Positions 1 to 8,339 of a stretch of 64,000 nucleotides of DNA are shown here, piece by piece. Source of the stretch: Mesorhizobium sp. CU3 (GTDB taxonomy: Bacteria; Pseudomonadota; Alphaproteobacteria; Rhizobiales; Rhizobiaceae). Every line of letters starts with the position of its first letter. The stretch's first letter is position 1. A program made the position numbers and the translations under genes. The notes beneath the pieces were generated by a model. It searched no databases. It was not told where the DNA came from and was given only the letters and a program-made list of their open reading frames with translations. Location of the stretch: positions 1 to 64,000 of the forward strand of contig NZ_VFWX01000023.1 in assembly GCF_006442965.1 (NCBI RefSeq), read 5' to 3'.

Positions 1-30
1 GCCAGCCTTGCCCGGATCATCCGTGAGAAC

Positions 31-255
31 TCAATCGTCAATCGCCGGCGTCAATTCCAACTCGGCCGGGCTCAACCCTTGCTTGAGCTGACTTAGCCGG
101 AACTCGTCGACCCAGTATGCCTCGCCGTCGACGAGCACGCGGGCGCTGTAGGAACCGCCGGAAAAGCGCTGTGCGGTGACATACACCTTGTGGCGCTCGA
201 GCGCATTCTTCACCGCGGCGCGACGGGAATTTTCTCTGGCAACGGAAACGACCAT
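31..255 (-). CDS. small hypothetical protein
   Basis: An open frame of 74 codons starts with ATG after a weak GAGTGAGG-like ribosome site. The product is soluble, rich in charged residues, with no signal peptide or membrane segment. I recognise no family. The balanced composition and the mix of hydrophobic and charged residues look like a real protein rather than an antisense artefact. It sits just downstream of the polysaccharide operon on the same strand, but there is a gap of about 100 bases, so co-transcription is uncertain. Confidence 0.45.
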   Translation of the reverse strand: MVVSVARENSRRAAVKNALERHKVYVTAQRFSGGSYSARVLVDGEAYWVDEFRLSQLKQGLSPAELELTPAIDD

Positions 256-351
256 GGCCTCACTCGAAACACGCTGCCGCTGGCTTGGCGGCTGCCCTAA
301 GGATGGAGGAGAGCGGGATGCGAGTCAATTTGCGCGGATCCTGGCCGCCGC

Positions 352-1581
352 TCAGCTCCCCGCCCTAAGCCGCCGCCAGCGCTGCATGACGTCTTGCGCG
401 AGCTTGAACAGGCGCGGATTGTCGCGCACCAAAGCGATGCCCTGGCCCTGGTATTTGATGGCGCGGCTGGCTGCCAGGCCCTTGAGCGTGATGCCGTAGC
501 AAAGTTCGGACAGGACCGACTTCACCGCACCCATATGGTCCTTGTAGCTTTGGTTGCCGACCGACAGGTCGAAATAGTCGAAGCCGGCGCCCCGCCCCAA
601 TCGGATCAGCTCGCCCATGATGCAAAGCCCAGGCGAGACGTTGGGCACCGCGGTCTGGTCGATCGCAATCAGCAGCGCGTGCAAGGTGCCGAGGTGGGCC
701 GCCAGGTACTGGACCGCGACCATCACGTCGCCGGCTCGCAGGCCGAAGATCCGTACCGAACCGTCAGAGAGGCCGCGCTGCGCGGCGTCGCGGTAGAAGT
801 CGGCGACCGGCTCCTGCGCCAGGAGATCGAAGCGGCCTAGTTCGCGAAACCGGCTAAGCCGCATCTCGACCAGCTTGCCGAAAATGGAGTCGACAAGGGC
901 CGGCGTGTCGGCTTCCATCAGTGCCAGCCCGCCATTGCGATCGAGCCGGCGCAGATCCTTGTTGAGCGCCTTGACGAAGGACGGGCGGCAGATGCGCTTG
1001 ACGACGGTCTCGGCGTCGCCGTCCATCGCGATGCCGTAGTGCGAGTGGATCGAGTCACCCGCGTGCGAAAGCAGCGCCAGTGGATTGGCGACGCCGCCGA
1101 CCTCCTTCGGGATGCCGATGATGTGGATGCGGTCCACCGGCGAAGGCAGGACGGAAAGCGCCGCGGCCCAGGCCGCCTCCGCTGCCTCAGCCGTCCAGGG
1201 ACTGGCATCGGCAAGCAGCGGCGCGGCGTAGTCGCAGACGCCGCAGCTCAACCATTCGATCACCCAATGGTGGAAGGCACGGCGCCGCATCAGCGGCAAA
1301 AGCATCGCCGGCTCGCCCGTCGCGGCGTCGCGCAACTCGACGATGAGGGGCTCGGCCTTTTCGGGCAACAGCCGTTCGACGATGCCTTCGGCCCAGGCGA
1401 AATGCTGGTGCCCAGTGCACATGCCGGTCGTCTCCAGGCGCAGCCAGAGCGGCTTGACGGCCTCGAGGCTGGTGTGGAGCCGCGCGACATAGGCGCCGCT
1501 GGCGGCGCGAACGGCAGGCGCCTCGGCCTGGTCTTCCACCAGGTCGGTCACAGCCAGCATCCGCATTGCCTCACTTGCCAC
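352..1581 (-). CDS. CelD/BcsL-like GNAT acyltransferase
   Basis: The product (409 aa) resembles the CelD/BcsL group of acyltransferases (Acetyltransf_6 fold). The recognisable part is the C-terminal half, with the segment LNKDLRRLDRNGG, then GSVRIFGLRAGD and the FDYFDLSVG motif near the end. Such proteins are found in polysaccharide clusters, where they are thought to acylate sugars or precursors. I chose the GTG at 1581 because GGAGAG lies 6 bases before it; an in-frame frame continues upstream into the flippase gene but has no better site. It follows the flippase by 11 bases, so the two are very likely co-transcribed. Confidence 0.8.
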   Translation of the reverse strand: MASEAMRMLAVTDLVEDQAEAPAVRAASGAYVARLHTSLEAVKPLWLRLETTGMCTGHQHFAWAEGIVERLLPEKAEPLIVELRDAATGEPAMLLPLMRRRAFHHWVIEWLSCGVCDYAAPLLADASPWTAEAAEAAWAAALSVLPSPVDRIHIIGIPKEVGGVANPLALLSHAGDSIHSHYGIAMDGDAETVVKRICRPSFVKALNKDLRRLDRNGGLALMEADTPALVDSIFGKLVEMRLSRFRELGRFDLLAQEPVADFYRDAAQRGLSDGSVRIFGLRAGDVMVAVQYLAAHLGTLHALLIAIDQTAVPNVSPGLCIMGELIRLGRGAGFDYFDLSVGNQSYKDHMGAVKSVLSELCYGITLKGLAASRAIKYQGQGIALVRDNPRLFKLAQDVMQRWRRLRAGS

Positions 1582-1592
1582 GATCTTCTCTC

Positions 1593-2894
1593 CTACCGCC
1601 TGTGCGCCGCGAGCGCGGCCACGCGACGCCATGATCCGAACCACGAGTCGCGCCGCTCGTTCGGATGCTCGAAATTCCACATGCGGTGCCGCGCGAAATA
1701 CCAGCAGAGCGCAAAGACAAAGGTTTCGGACGCCGCCGAGCCGGCCAGCGCCCAAGTCGGCGGCGCGACGGCGAGGATCAGAGCGATCAACGCCAGCCCA
1801 ACGATCGCGCCACCCATGGTGATTAACGCCACGATGCGGAAATCACCGATGATTTCGAGCACGACGCGCGGCATGACGTAGAGCATGATCGGCACGTAGT
1901 TGGCGATGGCCAGCAGCCCGATGACGCCGACCGAAGCGCCCTGCAGGGCCTGCGACTTGATCAGCGGCAGGATGAACAGGATGGCGCAGCCGTAAACGAT
2001 GCTGCCGAGGCCCATGACGAGCGTCCAGATCCTGGCCTGCGCCCACACGCGGGCGGTCTCGTTGCTGTGCAGGAGCTTGGAAAGCTCGGGCTGCGTCATG
2101 TTGACGAAAGCGAGGCTGATGATGCGCAACGGCGCAAACAGCACCAGCACCGCCGCCAGCGGCGCGAAGGCCGCGGGGCCGGCGATGCCGGCGACCAGCA
2201 GCGCCAGGCACTGTCCCTGGATGTTGGTGGTGGTGGCGCTGAAGGCCGACCAGCAAAGCTGCGACCAGAGTTTTGCATAGCGGCGCCAGGTCGGCGCCCG
2301 AAACGAGATGCGCAGCTTACGCGGCGACAGCCGCACCAGGACGACGATGCCGATGATGTTGGCCGCGGCAAGCGCATAGAAAGAACCTTCGAGCGCATTG
2401 CCCGAGAACCAGATCGCCAGCGCGGCGAGCGCGATGCCGGCAAAGGTGAAAGCGGCGTCGCTGATCGAGACGATCACTTGCATGCGACGCGCGAAAAAGG
2501 CGGTGCGCATATGGCTGCGCAGCGACCAGGCGCCGACGAAGCAGCCGGCGGCGAGCCCGCTCCGATCGCCGAGCATATGCATGAGAAGGCCGCTGCAGAG
2601 ACCCACGACGAGCGCCACCACCAGCGCCGCCGATCCGAACGTGACGTCATGGGCGTCGATGCCAGCGGCGTTCGTGCTTTTACCCATCCAGATCGAGGCC
2701 GGGACGGCGGTGAGCGAGCGGATGTAGGACAGGCCGACGCCGCCCAGCACCATGGCGATGGCGAACAGGCCGTAGCCCTGCGCCGACAAAAGATGCAGCA
2801 GCGCGATGTTGAGGGCGAAATGGAAGCCGCTCTGCATCGCCTCGCCGCCGATCATCAGGATCAGCCGCCGAACCAGATGGGCTGAGAATTTCAC
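1593..2894 (-). CDS. polysaccharide flippase (Wzx/MATE-like)
   Basis: The product (433 aa) is an integral membrane protein with about 12 hydrophobic segments and short loops, the pattern of the lipopolysaccharide/O-antigen flippase families in the MOP superfamily. Its expected role is moving lipid-linked repeat units to the outer face of the inner membrane. The GTG start overlaps the stop of the upstream glycosyltransferase (GTGA), indicating translational coupling. It lies between a glycosyltransferase and a CelD-like acyltransferase, which supports a role in polysaccharide export rather than drug efflux. Confidence 0.8.
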   Translation of the reverse strand: MKFSAHLVRRLILMIGGEAMQSGFHFALNIALLHLLSAQGYGLFAIAMVLGGVGLSYIRSLTAVPASIWMGKSTNAAGIDAHDVTFGSAALVVALVVGLCSGLLMHMLGDRSGLAAGCFVGAWSLRSHMRTAFFARRMQVIVSISDAAFTFAGIALAALAIWFSGNALEGSFYALAAANIIGIVVLVRLSPRKLRISFRAPTWRRYAKLWSQLCWSAFSATTTNIQGQCLALLVAGIAGPAAFAPLAAVLVLFAPLRIISLAFVNMTQPELSKLLHSNETARVWAQARIWTLVMGLGSIVYGCAILFILPLIKSQALQGASVGVIGLLAIANYVPIMLYVMPRVVLEIIGDFRIVALITMGGAIVGLALIALILAVAPPTWALAGSAASETFVFALCWYFARHRMWNFEHPNERRDSWFGSWRRVAALAAHRR

Positions 2895-4075
2895 GAGCGC
2901 GTCTCCGCTTGACGGGCGATGGCTGCCCGCCCATGCCTGGCCGTCGCCGGCTTAAGCTTGTCGGCAACGATTGACACGATCGCCGCGGCTGCGATCGGCT
3001 CGGCGAAGATCGCCTCGAAACGCGCACGCCCGGCGGCGGCGAAGCCCTGCCAATCCCGCGGCTGCAGGATGATTTTCTCCAGCTTCGCGGCAAGTGCCGC
3101 CGCATCGCCCGGCGGCGAATGCCAGCCGGTTTCGCCGTCGGCCACGACTTCCACCAGCCCGCCGATCGAGGACACCAGCGGCGGCCGGCCCCAGGCCATC
3201 GCCTCTATGGCGACGCGTCCAAGCGATTCCGGACGCCGCGACGGCACCGCGACGATATCGGCCCAGCGATAATGTTCAGAAGGGTCGGCCACGAAGGGCA
3301 GCACCTCGACATGGCCGGTCAGGCCCCTGCTTCCGACCAGCTCGGCCAGGGCGCGCTCGCGCTCGACGCTCTCGAAGGCGCCGCCGACCAGGCGGACCTC
3401 GATGCGATCGCGCAGTTCGGCGGGCAATGAGGCCACTGCCTCGAGCAGCACCTCCTGCCCCTTGATACGGTTGACGCGGCCAAGCAGTAGCACTTTCAAC
3501 GGCCGGCTGCCGTCATAGCTCATCGGCAGGGCTCCGGCCGGGCCGGCGACGCCGTTGTAGACGACATGCGCGCGCCGCCCGCGCGCGTCGAGCAGCGGCG
3601 GGTCGCCGAAAGTGGCGCGCGTGGCGCGCGAGTTGAAGATGAGATCGGCGCGGCTGAAGCGCATCAGGCCGGCCAGCACCTTGCGAAGGATGCCCTCGGG
3701 GATCTCGTGGATGTGCAGCAGCGCCTTGCGCGGCGAAAGCCGCGCAGCCAAGGCGTAATCCACTACGATCGAGGTGTTGACGTAGGTGATGTCGGCGGCG
3801 CGCATGCGGCGCCAGGCGCGCCACAGCGCTGCCGGCAGCCGCGCCATCTCGACGGTGGCGAGCTTGAGCATCGCCTGGCGCCTCAGCACCCAGAGCGGCT
3901 CGAAGACGATACGGCTGGCATGCGGCGCAAGGATCGAGACGATCGGGCCCTCGCGCGGCAGCACGACCTCGATGTCGGCCGCCGGAAACGCTGCGCGCAG
4001 CGCAGCCACGCTTTCCGCGAAGCTGCGGTCCGAGCCGTAAAGCTCGTAGCCCTGGTGAATGCAGGCAATCCGCAT
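2891..4075 (-). CDS. glycosyltransferase family 4
   Basis: The product (394 aa) has the two-Rossmann GT-B layout. The N-terminus MRIACIHQGYELYGSDRSF is typical of GT4 enzymes, and the C-terminal half has VLLLGRVNRIKGQEVLLEA followed by VPSRRPESLGRVAIEAMAWG, the donor-binding region with the E-x7-E type pattern. It should transfer a sugar from an activated nucleotide donor during repeat-unit assembly. I start it at the ATG at 4075, preceded by AAGGTGGAAG; the open frame runs further upstream but that part is antisense to the control region. It is the first gene of the minus-strand operon, downstream of a sigma-54-like promoter. Confidence 0.85.
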   Translation of the reverse strand: MRIACIHQGYELYGSDRSFAESVAALRAAFPAADIEVVLPREGPIVSILAPHASRIVFEPLWVLRRQAMLKLATVEMARLPAALWRAWRRMRAADITYVNTSIVVDYALAARLSPRKALLHIHEIPEGILRKVLAGLMRFSRADLIFNSRATRATFGDPPLLDARGRRAHVVYNGVAGPAGALPMSYDGSRPLKVLLLGRVNRIKGQEVLLEAVASLPAELRDRIEVRLVGGAFESVERERALAELVGSRGLTGHVEVLPFVADPSEHYRWADIVAVPSRRPESLGRVAIEAMAWGRPPLVSSIGGLVEVVADGETGWHSPPGDAAALAAKLEKIILQPRDWQGFAAAGRARFEAIFAEPIAAAAIVSIVADKLKPATARHGRAAIARQAETRS

Positions 4076-4204
4076 CGTCAACTTCCACCTTGCCCCGTAT
4101 CCGGTCGGGCGCATTCGCACTGCACTGACTACCGGACACTTCAAGCGCGGAAGGAATTGCCAGGTCCGCGCCGCTCTGCCCAGCGGCGGCCGCAACAGGA
4201 CTGG

Positions 4205-4220
4205 AGCAAGGATCGTGCCG
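4205..4220 (-). promoter_or_regulatory. sigma-54 (RpoN) promoter, minus strand
   Basis: Read on the minus strand the sequence is CGGCACG-ATCC-TTGCT. Compared with the RpoN consensus TGGCACG-N4-TTGCW it differs only at the first base, with the invariant GG and GC elements correctly spaced. It lies 130 bases upstream of the glycosyltransferase start at 4075, so the operon 4075-352 would have a leader of about 115 bases. Confidence 0.65.
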
Positions 4221-4258
4221 GGTCTGGAGGGCCCGGCCGCAAGCCGAAAACGCCAGGC

Positions 4259-4275
4259 GTGCCCCGTATCGGCAC
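4259..4275. repeat. inverted repeat GTGCC-N7-GGCAC, possible activator site
   Basis: The arms GTGCC and GGCAC flank CCGTATC. The core TGCCCCGTATC recurs exactly at 4091-4101. The site lies between the two divergent sigma-54-like promoters, about 100 bases upstream of the plus-strand one and about 40 bases upstream of the minus-strand one, where an enhancer-binding protein could act on both. Its function is inferred only from position and symmetry. Confidence 0.3.
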
Positions 4276-4372
4276 AGTTAGGGCCCCAAAAAGTTGACCG
4301 ATAGTGAAACAACCCAGGCTTTCTGAAGGAAAATTTTACAACTTCATATGATTGTTTGCGACGGGGGTACCC

Positions 4373-4388
4373 TGGCACGGAAGTTGCT
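4373..4388 (+). promoter_or_regulatory. sigma-54 (RpoN) promoter, plus strand
   Basis: The sequence TGGCACG-GAAG-TTGCT is a full match to the RpoN -24/-12 consensus. It lies about 50 bases upstream of the TTG start at 4440, an ideal distance. It should drive the glycosyltransferase and GH5 genes. Confidence 0.85.
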
Positions 4389-4439
4389 GGGTGTCGTTGA
4401 CATAACATCAACCATAACCGGACACCGGGAACCCTTGTC

Positions 4440-5606
4440 TTGCAATCGGAACGACCTTCCATCCTGATCCTGGGAACGCGCGGCATTCCAGCGTCCCATG
4501 GCGGCTTCGAGACCTTCGCCGAACGGCTGGCGCTGTTTCTTGTCGGGCGCGGCTGGAATGTCGGCGTCTACTGCCAGAAAGAGGTCGAGCGCGTCGGCCA
4601 AAGGGTGACGAGCGACACCTGGCGCGGCATCGAGCGCATCACCATCGAGGTCGCCTCCAGAGGCCCGCGCGCGACGCTGGAATTCGACTGGCAGTGCGTG
4701 CTCGACGCTGCCAGGCGGCCGGGCGTGTGCCTGGTGCTCGGCTACAATGGCGCGGTGTTCCTGACCTGGCTCAGGCTGATGCGGCGCAAGATCATCACCA
4801 ATATGGACGGCATCGAGTGGCGCCGGCCGAAATGGGGACCGGCGGCGCGCGGCTGGTTCTGGCTCAACGAATGGATCGGCGCCTGGATGTCGCATCGGCT
4901 GGTCGCCGACCATCCGGCGATCGCCGATCATCTGGCGACAAGGCGCCCGCGCAGCGCCATCGCCACGATCGCCTATGGCGGTGACCCGGTGACCTCGGCG
5001 CCGGAGGAGCCCATCCGCGCATTGGGCTTGGAGCCCGGCAAATACCTGGTGTCGATCGCGCGCATCGAACCCGACAACAACATCCTGCAGATCGTCGAGG
5101 CCTTCCGCCGCCGCGAGCGCGGCGACATGAAGCTGGTGGTGCTGGGCACGCTCAATGACGACATCGCCTATCATCGGGCGGTGCGCGAGGCGGCGGGCTC
5201 CGTGGTGTTGCTGCCGGGGGCCATCTACGACAAGGCGGTGGTGAAGGCGCTGCGCTACCATGCACGCGCCTATATGCATGGCCACACGGTGGGCGGCACC
5301 AATCCCTCGCTGGTCGAGGCGCTGGCCGCGGGCAACATGGTGATCGCACATGACAACCCCTATAATCGCTGGACCGCCGGTGATGCGGCGATCTATTTCG
5401 GCAATGCTGACAGCCTGAGCGAACGCATCGACGAGGCGCTGGCCGACGACCTGCTGGCGGCAAGATGCAGCAGGGCGGCACGCATCCGCGCCCGCGAGGC
5501 ATTCCGCTGGGACGACATATTACTCGCCTATGAGCAGGAAGCGCTTCGCCAGCTCGGCGTCACCACCGTTACGCAGGCCCAGATCGACCGCGCCAGGCGC
5601 GCATGA
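4440..5606 (+). CDS. glycosyltransferase with DUF1972 N-terminal domain
   Basis: The product (388 aa) begins with a segment containing ILILGTRGIPASHGGFETF, the signature of the DUF1972 domain in rhamnosyltransferase-type GT4/GT1 enzymes. The C-terminal half carries GGTNPSLVEALAAGN, the donor-sugar-binding region. It probably adds a sugar to the lipid-linked repeat. The start is TTG, close downstream of the sigma-54 promoter. Its stop overlaps the start of the GH5 gene (ATGA), so both are made from one message. Confidence 0.85.
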   Translation: MQSERPSILILGTRGIPASHGGFETFAERLALFLVGRGWNVGVYCQKEVERVGQRVTSDTWRGIERITIEVASRGPRATLEFDWQCVLDAARRPGVCLVLGYNGAVFLTWLRLMRRKIITNMDGIEWRRPKWGPAARGWFWLNEWIGAWMSHRLVADHPAIADHLATRRPRSAIATIAYGGDPVTSAPEEPIRALGLEPGKYLVSIARIEPDNNILQIVEAFRRRERGDMKLVVLGTLNDDIAYHRAVREAAGSVVLLPGAIYDKAVVKALRYHARAYMHGHTVGGTNPSLVEALAAGNMVIAHDNPYNRWTAGDAAIYFGNADSLSERIDEALADDLLAARCSRAARIRAREAFRWDDILLAYEQEALRQLGVTTVTQAQIDRARRA

Positions 5607-6877
5607 CCTTCTGGTCGCGGCGCCGGGTTCTCAAGGCGGCGCTCGCCGCGGGAGCCGCGCCGCTGGCTGCGACGCCGTATGCAACACCATCGCCAGAAAG
5701 CTCCGCGGTCGGCACATGGTCATTCAAGCGCGGCGTCAATGTCTGGCCGTGGTTTGCGCTGACGCGCGAATTCCCCGCTCCCCGCACCGACTACGACTGG
5801 CCGCCCTTCCAGTCGCAGCGGCCGGTGCCGACGCCGGCCGACCTTGCCCGGCTGCGGGCCAGCGGCATCGATTTCATTCGCCTGCCGGTTGATCCCGGCC
5901 CGTTCCTGGCTTTTGAAAGTGGTCGGCGCAAAGAGCTGATGGCGATGTTGACCGACGCGGTGAACGCGGCGCTTGCCGCCCATCTCGGCGTCATCATCAA
6001 TGTACAAGCCAATGGCGCGACGCATTATTGGAATCCCGGCCGTATGTATTCCAGCATCGGCGCGCCCGAATTCGCGCGCTACCAGGCCTTTGTCGGTGCG
6101 CTGGCCGGCACGCTTGCCGGCATCGCGCCGGGCAGGATCGCCCTGGAGCCGGTCAACGAGCCGCCGCAGGACTGCAGCTCCGACACATGGTCGAGGGTGC
6201 AGGCGGCGCTGCTCATGGCCGCGCGGAGTTCGGCGAAATACCTGCCGATCGTCGTCACCGGCGGATGCGGCTCGATGGTGGGCGGCCTTACCGCGCTCGA
6301 CCCGGCGCCGCTGGCGTGGGCCGAGCCGATCCTGTTCACCTTCCACTTCTACGAGCCCTATCTGTTCAGCCACCAGGGCGCGCCATGGATGCGCGAGCCG
6401 GTCTACCGGGCGCTGAACAATGTGCCGTGGCCGGCATCGGCCGGCTCGCTGGAGGCGACGCTGGCCTCGGTCCGAGCACGGATGGCGCAGGATTCCGAGA
6501 CCTCGGAAGCAGATAAGAAGGCCGCGTATGCGGAGACCGAGCGCGTGCTGAAAGTCTATTTCAACGCCCAGCCCGACCGCCGCTTCATCGACGGCTATCT
6601 CCAGCAGGTAAGCGACTGGGCGGACCGCCACGGCACCGCCCGCGAGCGCATCATCATGGGTGAGTTCGGCGCGCTGCGCACCGACGCTCGCTACACCGCC
6701 GCGCCCAACCCCGACCGCGCCCGCTACATATCCGATGTCCGCCAAAGCGCCGAAGCCGCTGGCTTTCCCTGGGCCTTCTGGGACCTTTTCGATGGCATGG
6801 GCATGATGGACGACACCACGCGCAAGCTCGACCCGGCGATGGTCGAGGCGCTTGGGCTGACGATGCCTGCAGACTGA
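5603..6877 (+). CDS. exported glycoside hydrolase family 5 (cellulase-like)
   Basis: The product (424 aa) begins MTFWSRRRVLKAALAAG, a twin-arginine signal followed by an Ala-rich stretch and likely cleavage near residue 25-35, so it should be exported folded. The GH5 hallmarks are visible: the acid/base Glu186 in EPVNEP and the nucleophile Glu354 in IIMGEFG, with HFYEPY between them. Inside an EPS locus such enzymes trim or release the polymer during synthesis. It is translationally coupled to the preceding glycosyltransferase. The exact bond cleaved cannot be told from sequence. Confidence 0.85.
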   Translation: MTFWSRRRVLKAALAAGAAPLAATPYATPSPESSAVGTWSFKRGVNVWPWFALTREFPAPRTDYDWPPFQSQRPVPTPADLARLRASGIDFIRLPVDPGPFLAFESGRRKELMAMLTDAVNAALAAHLGVIINVQANGATHYWNPGRMYSSIGAPEFARYQAFVGALAGTLAGIAPGRIALEPVNEPPQDCSSDTWSRVQAALLMAARSSAKYLPIVVTGGCGSMVGGLTALDPAPLAWAEPILFTFHFYEPYLFSHQGAPWMREPVYRALNNVPWPASAGSLEATLASVRARMAQDSETSEADKKAAYAETERVLKVYFNAQPDRRFIDGYLQQVSDWADRHGTARERIIMGEFGALRTDARYTAAPNPDRARYISDVRQSAEAAGFPWAFWDLFDGMGMMDDTTRKLDPAMVEALGLTMPAD

Positions 6878-6922
6878 ACTTGACCTTTTGAATCGGCAAA
6901 TTGCTCTAACAGGCTGGTTTGG

Positions 6923-6948
6923 CTCGATTGTCGATGATTCCAATCGAG
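6923..6948. terminator. hairpin between convergent genes
   Basis: CTCGATTG (6923-6930) pairs with CAATCGAG (6941-6948) around a 10-base loop. It lies between the stops of the GH5 gene and the polymerase gene and may end transcription from either side. There is no clear U run. Confidence 0.4.
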
Positions 6949-6985
6949 GCCCCAAGGTAAACGCGCACGTCGTTTCGCTCCTTGC

Positions 6986-8338
6986 TTACCTCAAAGGTTG
7001 CAGGCGCGAAGGCAGCCGGTTTCCAGCAGCGCCAGGCGCTCCTCCCGACACCATCGCCGGCCGGTACAGCGCAAGCGCCATGACCACGAATTTGGTCATC
7101 AGCGTCGTTTTGGAAGCCAGGCTTTCGGAGGTGTTTATCAGGATCAGCCAGCCCAGCATCGGCAGCCAGATGCCGGGGCAGCAGCGGCGCGCGACCTCGT
7201 GCATGAACAGCGCGAAGCCGACGAAGATCAGAAGCGTGAAGAAGGCGCCCTGGTAAAGCGTCATGCGGATGATCGGGTTCTCGATGCCCTGTTCGAGACC
7301 GCTAATGCGGCGAATGCTCTCCAGGATGTCTATGTCGGGGCCAACGATGATGTCGCGCAGTTCCAGTTGGTTGAACAGGTCGAACATTTCGACGCGGGCA
7401 TTGGCGCTGCCCGAGTCGGAGATAAAGCGCCCGAGCAGCGCGTCGAAGAAGCCGTAGTAGCCGGCCAGCGCGATCGCCACCGGCAAGAGCGCGCAGGCCA
7501 TGATCACGAGTGCCGCGGCCAATAGGTTGACGCGCCCGGTCCGGAGCTGGGCGAAGCCGTGAACCAGCATATAGACGCCGCCGAGCAGGACGGCGAGAAC
7601 CATCGCCGAGCGACCGCCGAAGGCGACCAGCGCGCAGAACTGCAGGCCGACCAGAGCCAGCCTGAGCGGCGTCGACAGCGTGCGCGAGCCGGAGAGCAGC
7701 GCCAGGACATAGATCGCAGTGACCGTGGCATTGGAAAGCGGATGCCCCTGCAGCGCCGTCGAGCGCAGATCGGCAACGAAAACCGCGCCGTCGAAGCGAT
7801 AGGGAAAGACCAGATGTTTTGTCGCGAACTCGAACAACGCGAGCAGCGCGTTGACCGTCATGACGGCGTGGATGACGACCTGCAGCCGAGCGAAGGTCCT
7901 TTCGTCGTCCTCGCTCACCATCAGGACAAGCAGCGCCGGCGCGAGGAAGGTATCGATCATGCCGGCCATGCCGGGGCGTTGCCTGACGATGACGACGACG
8001 AGCAGCACGATCGCGATCACCGCCATCAGCGTGGTCGCCGGGCGCCGGTTGGTGACATGGACGACATAGCCGACCGGGTTGCCGAAGGTGCAGGAGCGCC
8101 AGGCGAACACCAGCACCAGCAGATAGGTGGACGGATGGATCTTGGTCAGCGCACTGCCTTGCAAGCCGTCGTAATTATAGCCGACCAGCCACAACATGCC
8201 GCCCGAGACGGCGAACAGAAGCAACACCGCGCCTGTCAGCCCAAGGCGGGTCAGCGCGTCGACAGGAACCGTGCGCGGCCCGGCCATGCCGTAAGCGGCC
8301 GAAGACCCCCGGCCGGATGCTGCCGGGACCGCGGCCAT
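6986..8338 (-). CDS. O-antigen/EPS polymerase-like membrane protein
   Basis: The product (450 aa) has about 10-12 hydrophobic segments and a large periplasmic loop after the mid-region (around residues 290-350, with SDSGSANARVEMFD), the layout of Wzy, ExoQ and VpsF-like polymerases or ligases. It should join lipid-linked repeat units in the periplasm. It starts 1 base after the stop of the Wzc-like gene and shares its operon, the usual pairing of polymerase and chain-length regulator. Assignment rests on topology and context; sequence conservation in this family is low. Confidence 0.7.
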   Translation of the reverse strand: MAAVPAASGRGSSAAYGMAGPRTVPVDALTRLGLTGAVLLLFAVSGGMLWLVGYNYDGLQGSALTKIHPSTYLLVLVFAWRSCTFGNPVGYVVHVTNRRPATTLMAVIAIVLLVVVIVRQRPGMAGMIDTFLAPALLVLMVSEDDERTFARLQVVIHAVMTVNALLALFEFATKHLVFPYRFDGAVFVADLRSTALQGHPLSNATVTAIYVLALLSGSRTLSTPLRLALVGLQFCALVAFGGRSAMVLAVLLGGVYMLVHGFAQLRTGRVNLLAAALVIMACALLPVAIALAGYYGFFDALLGRFISDSGSANARVEMFDLFNQLELRDIIVGPDIDILESIRRISGLEQGIENPIIRMTLYQGAFFTLLIFVGFALFMHEVARRCCPGIWLPMLGWLILINTSESLASKTTLMTKFVVMALALYRPAMVSGGAPGAAGNRLPSRLQPLR

Positions 8339-8339
8339 T

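Larger units (their letters stand above)
4076..4439. other. divergent control region of the polysaccharide operons
   Basis: This 364-base stretch separates two divergent glycosyltransferase genes and has no convincing gene. It holds one sigma-54-like promoter on each strand (4205-4220 and 4373-4388), a repeated TGCCCCGTATC (4091-4101 and 4260-4270), and an AT-rich stretch around 4320-4360 of the kind found between activator sites and RpoN promoters. Confidence 0.7.
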
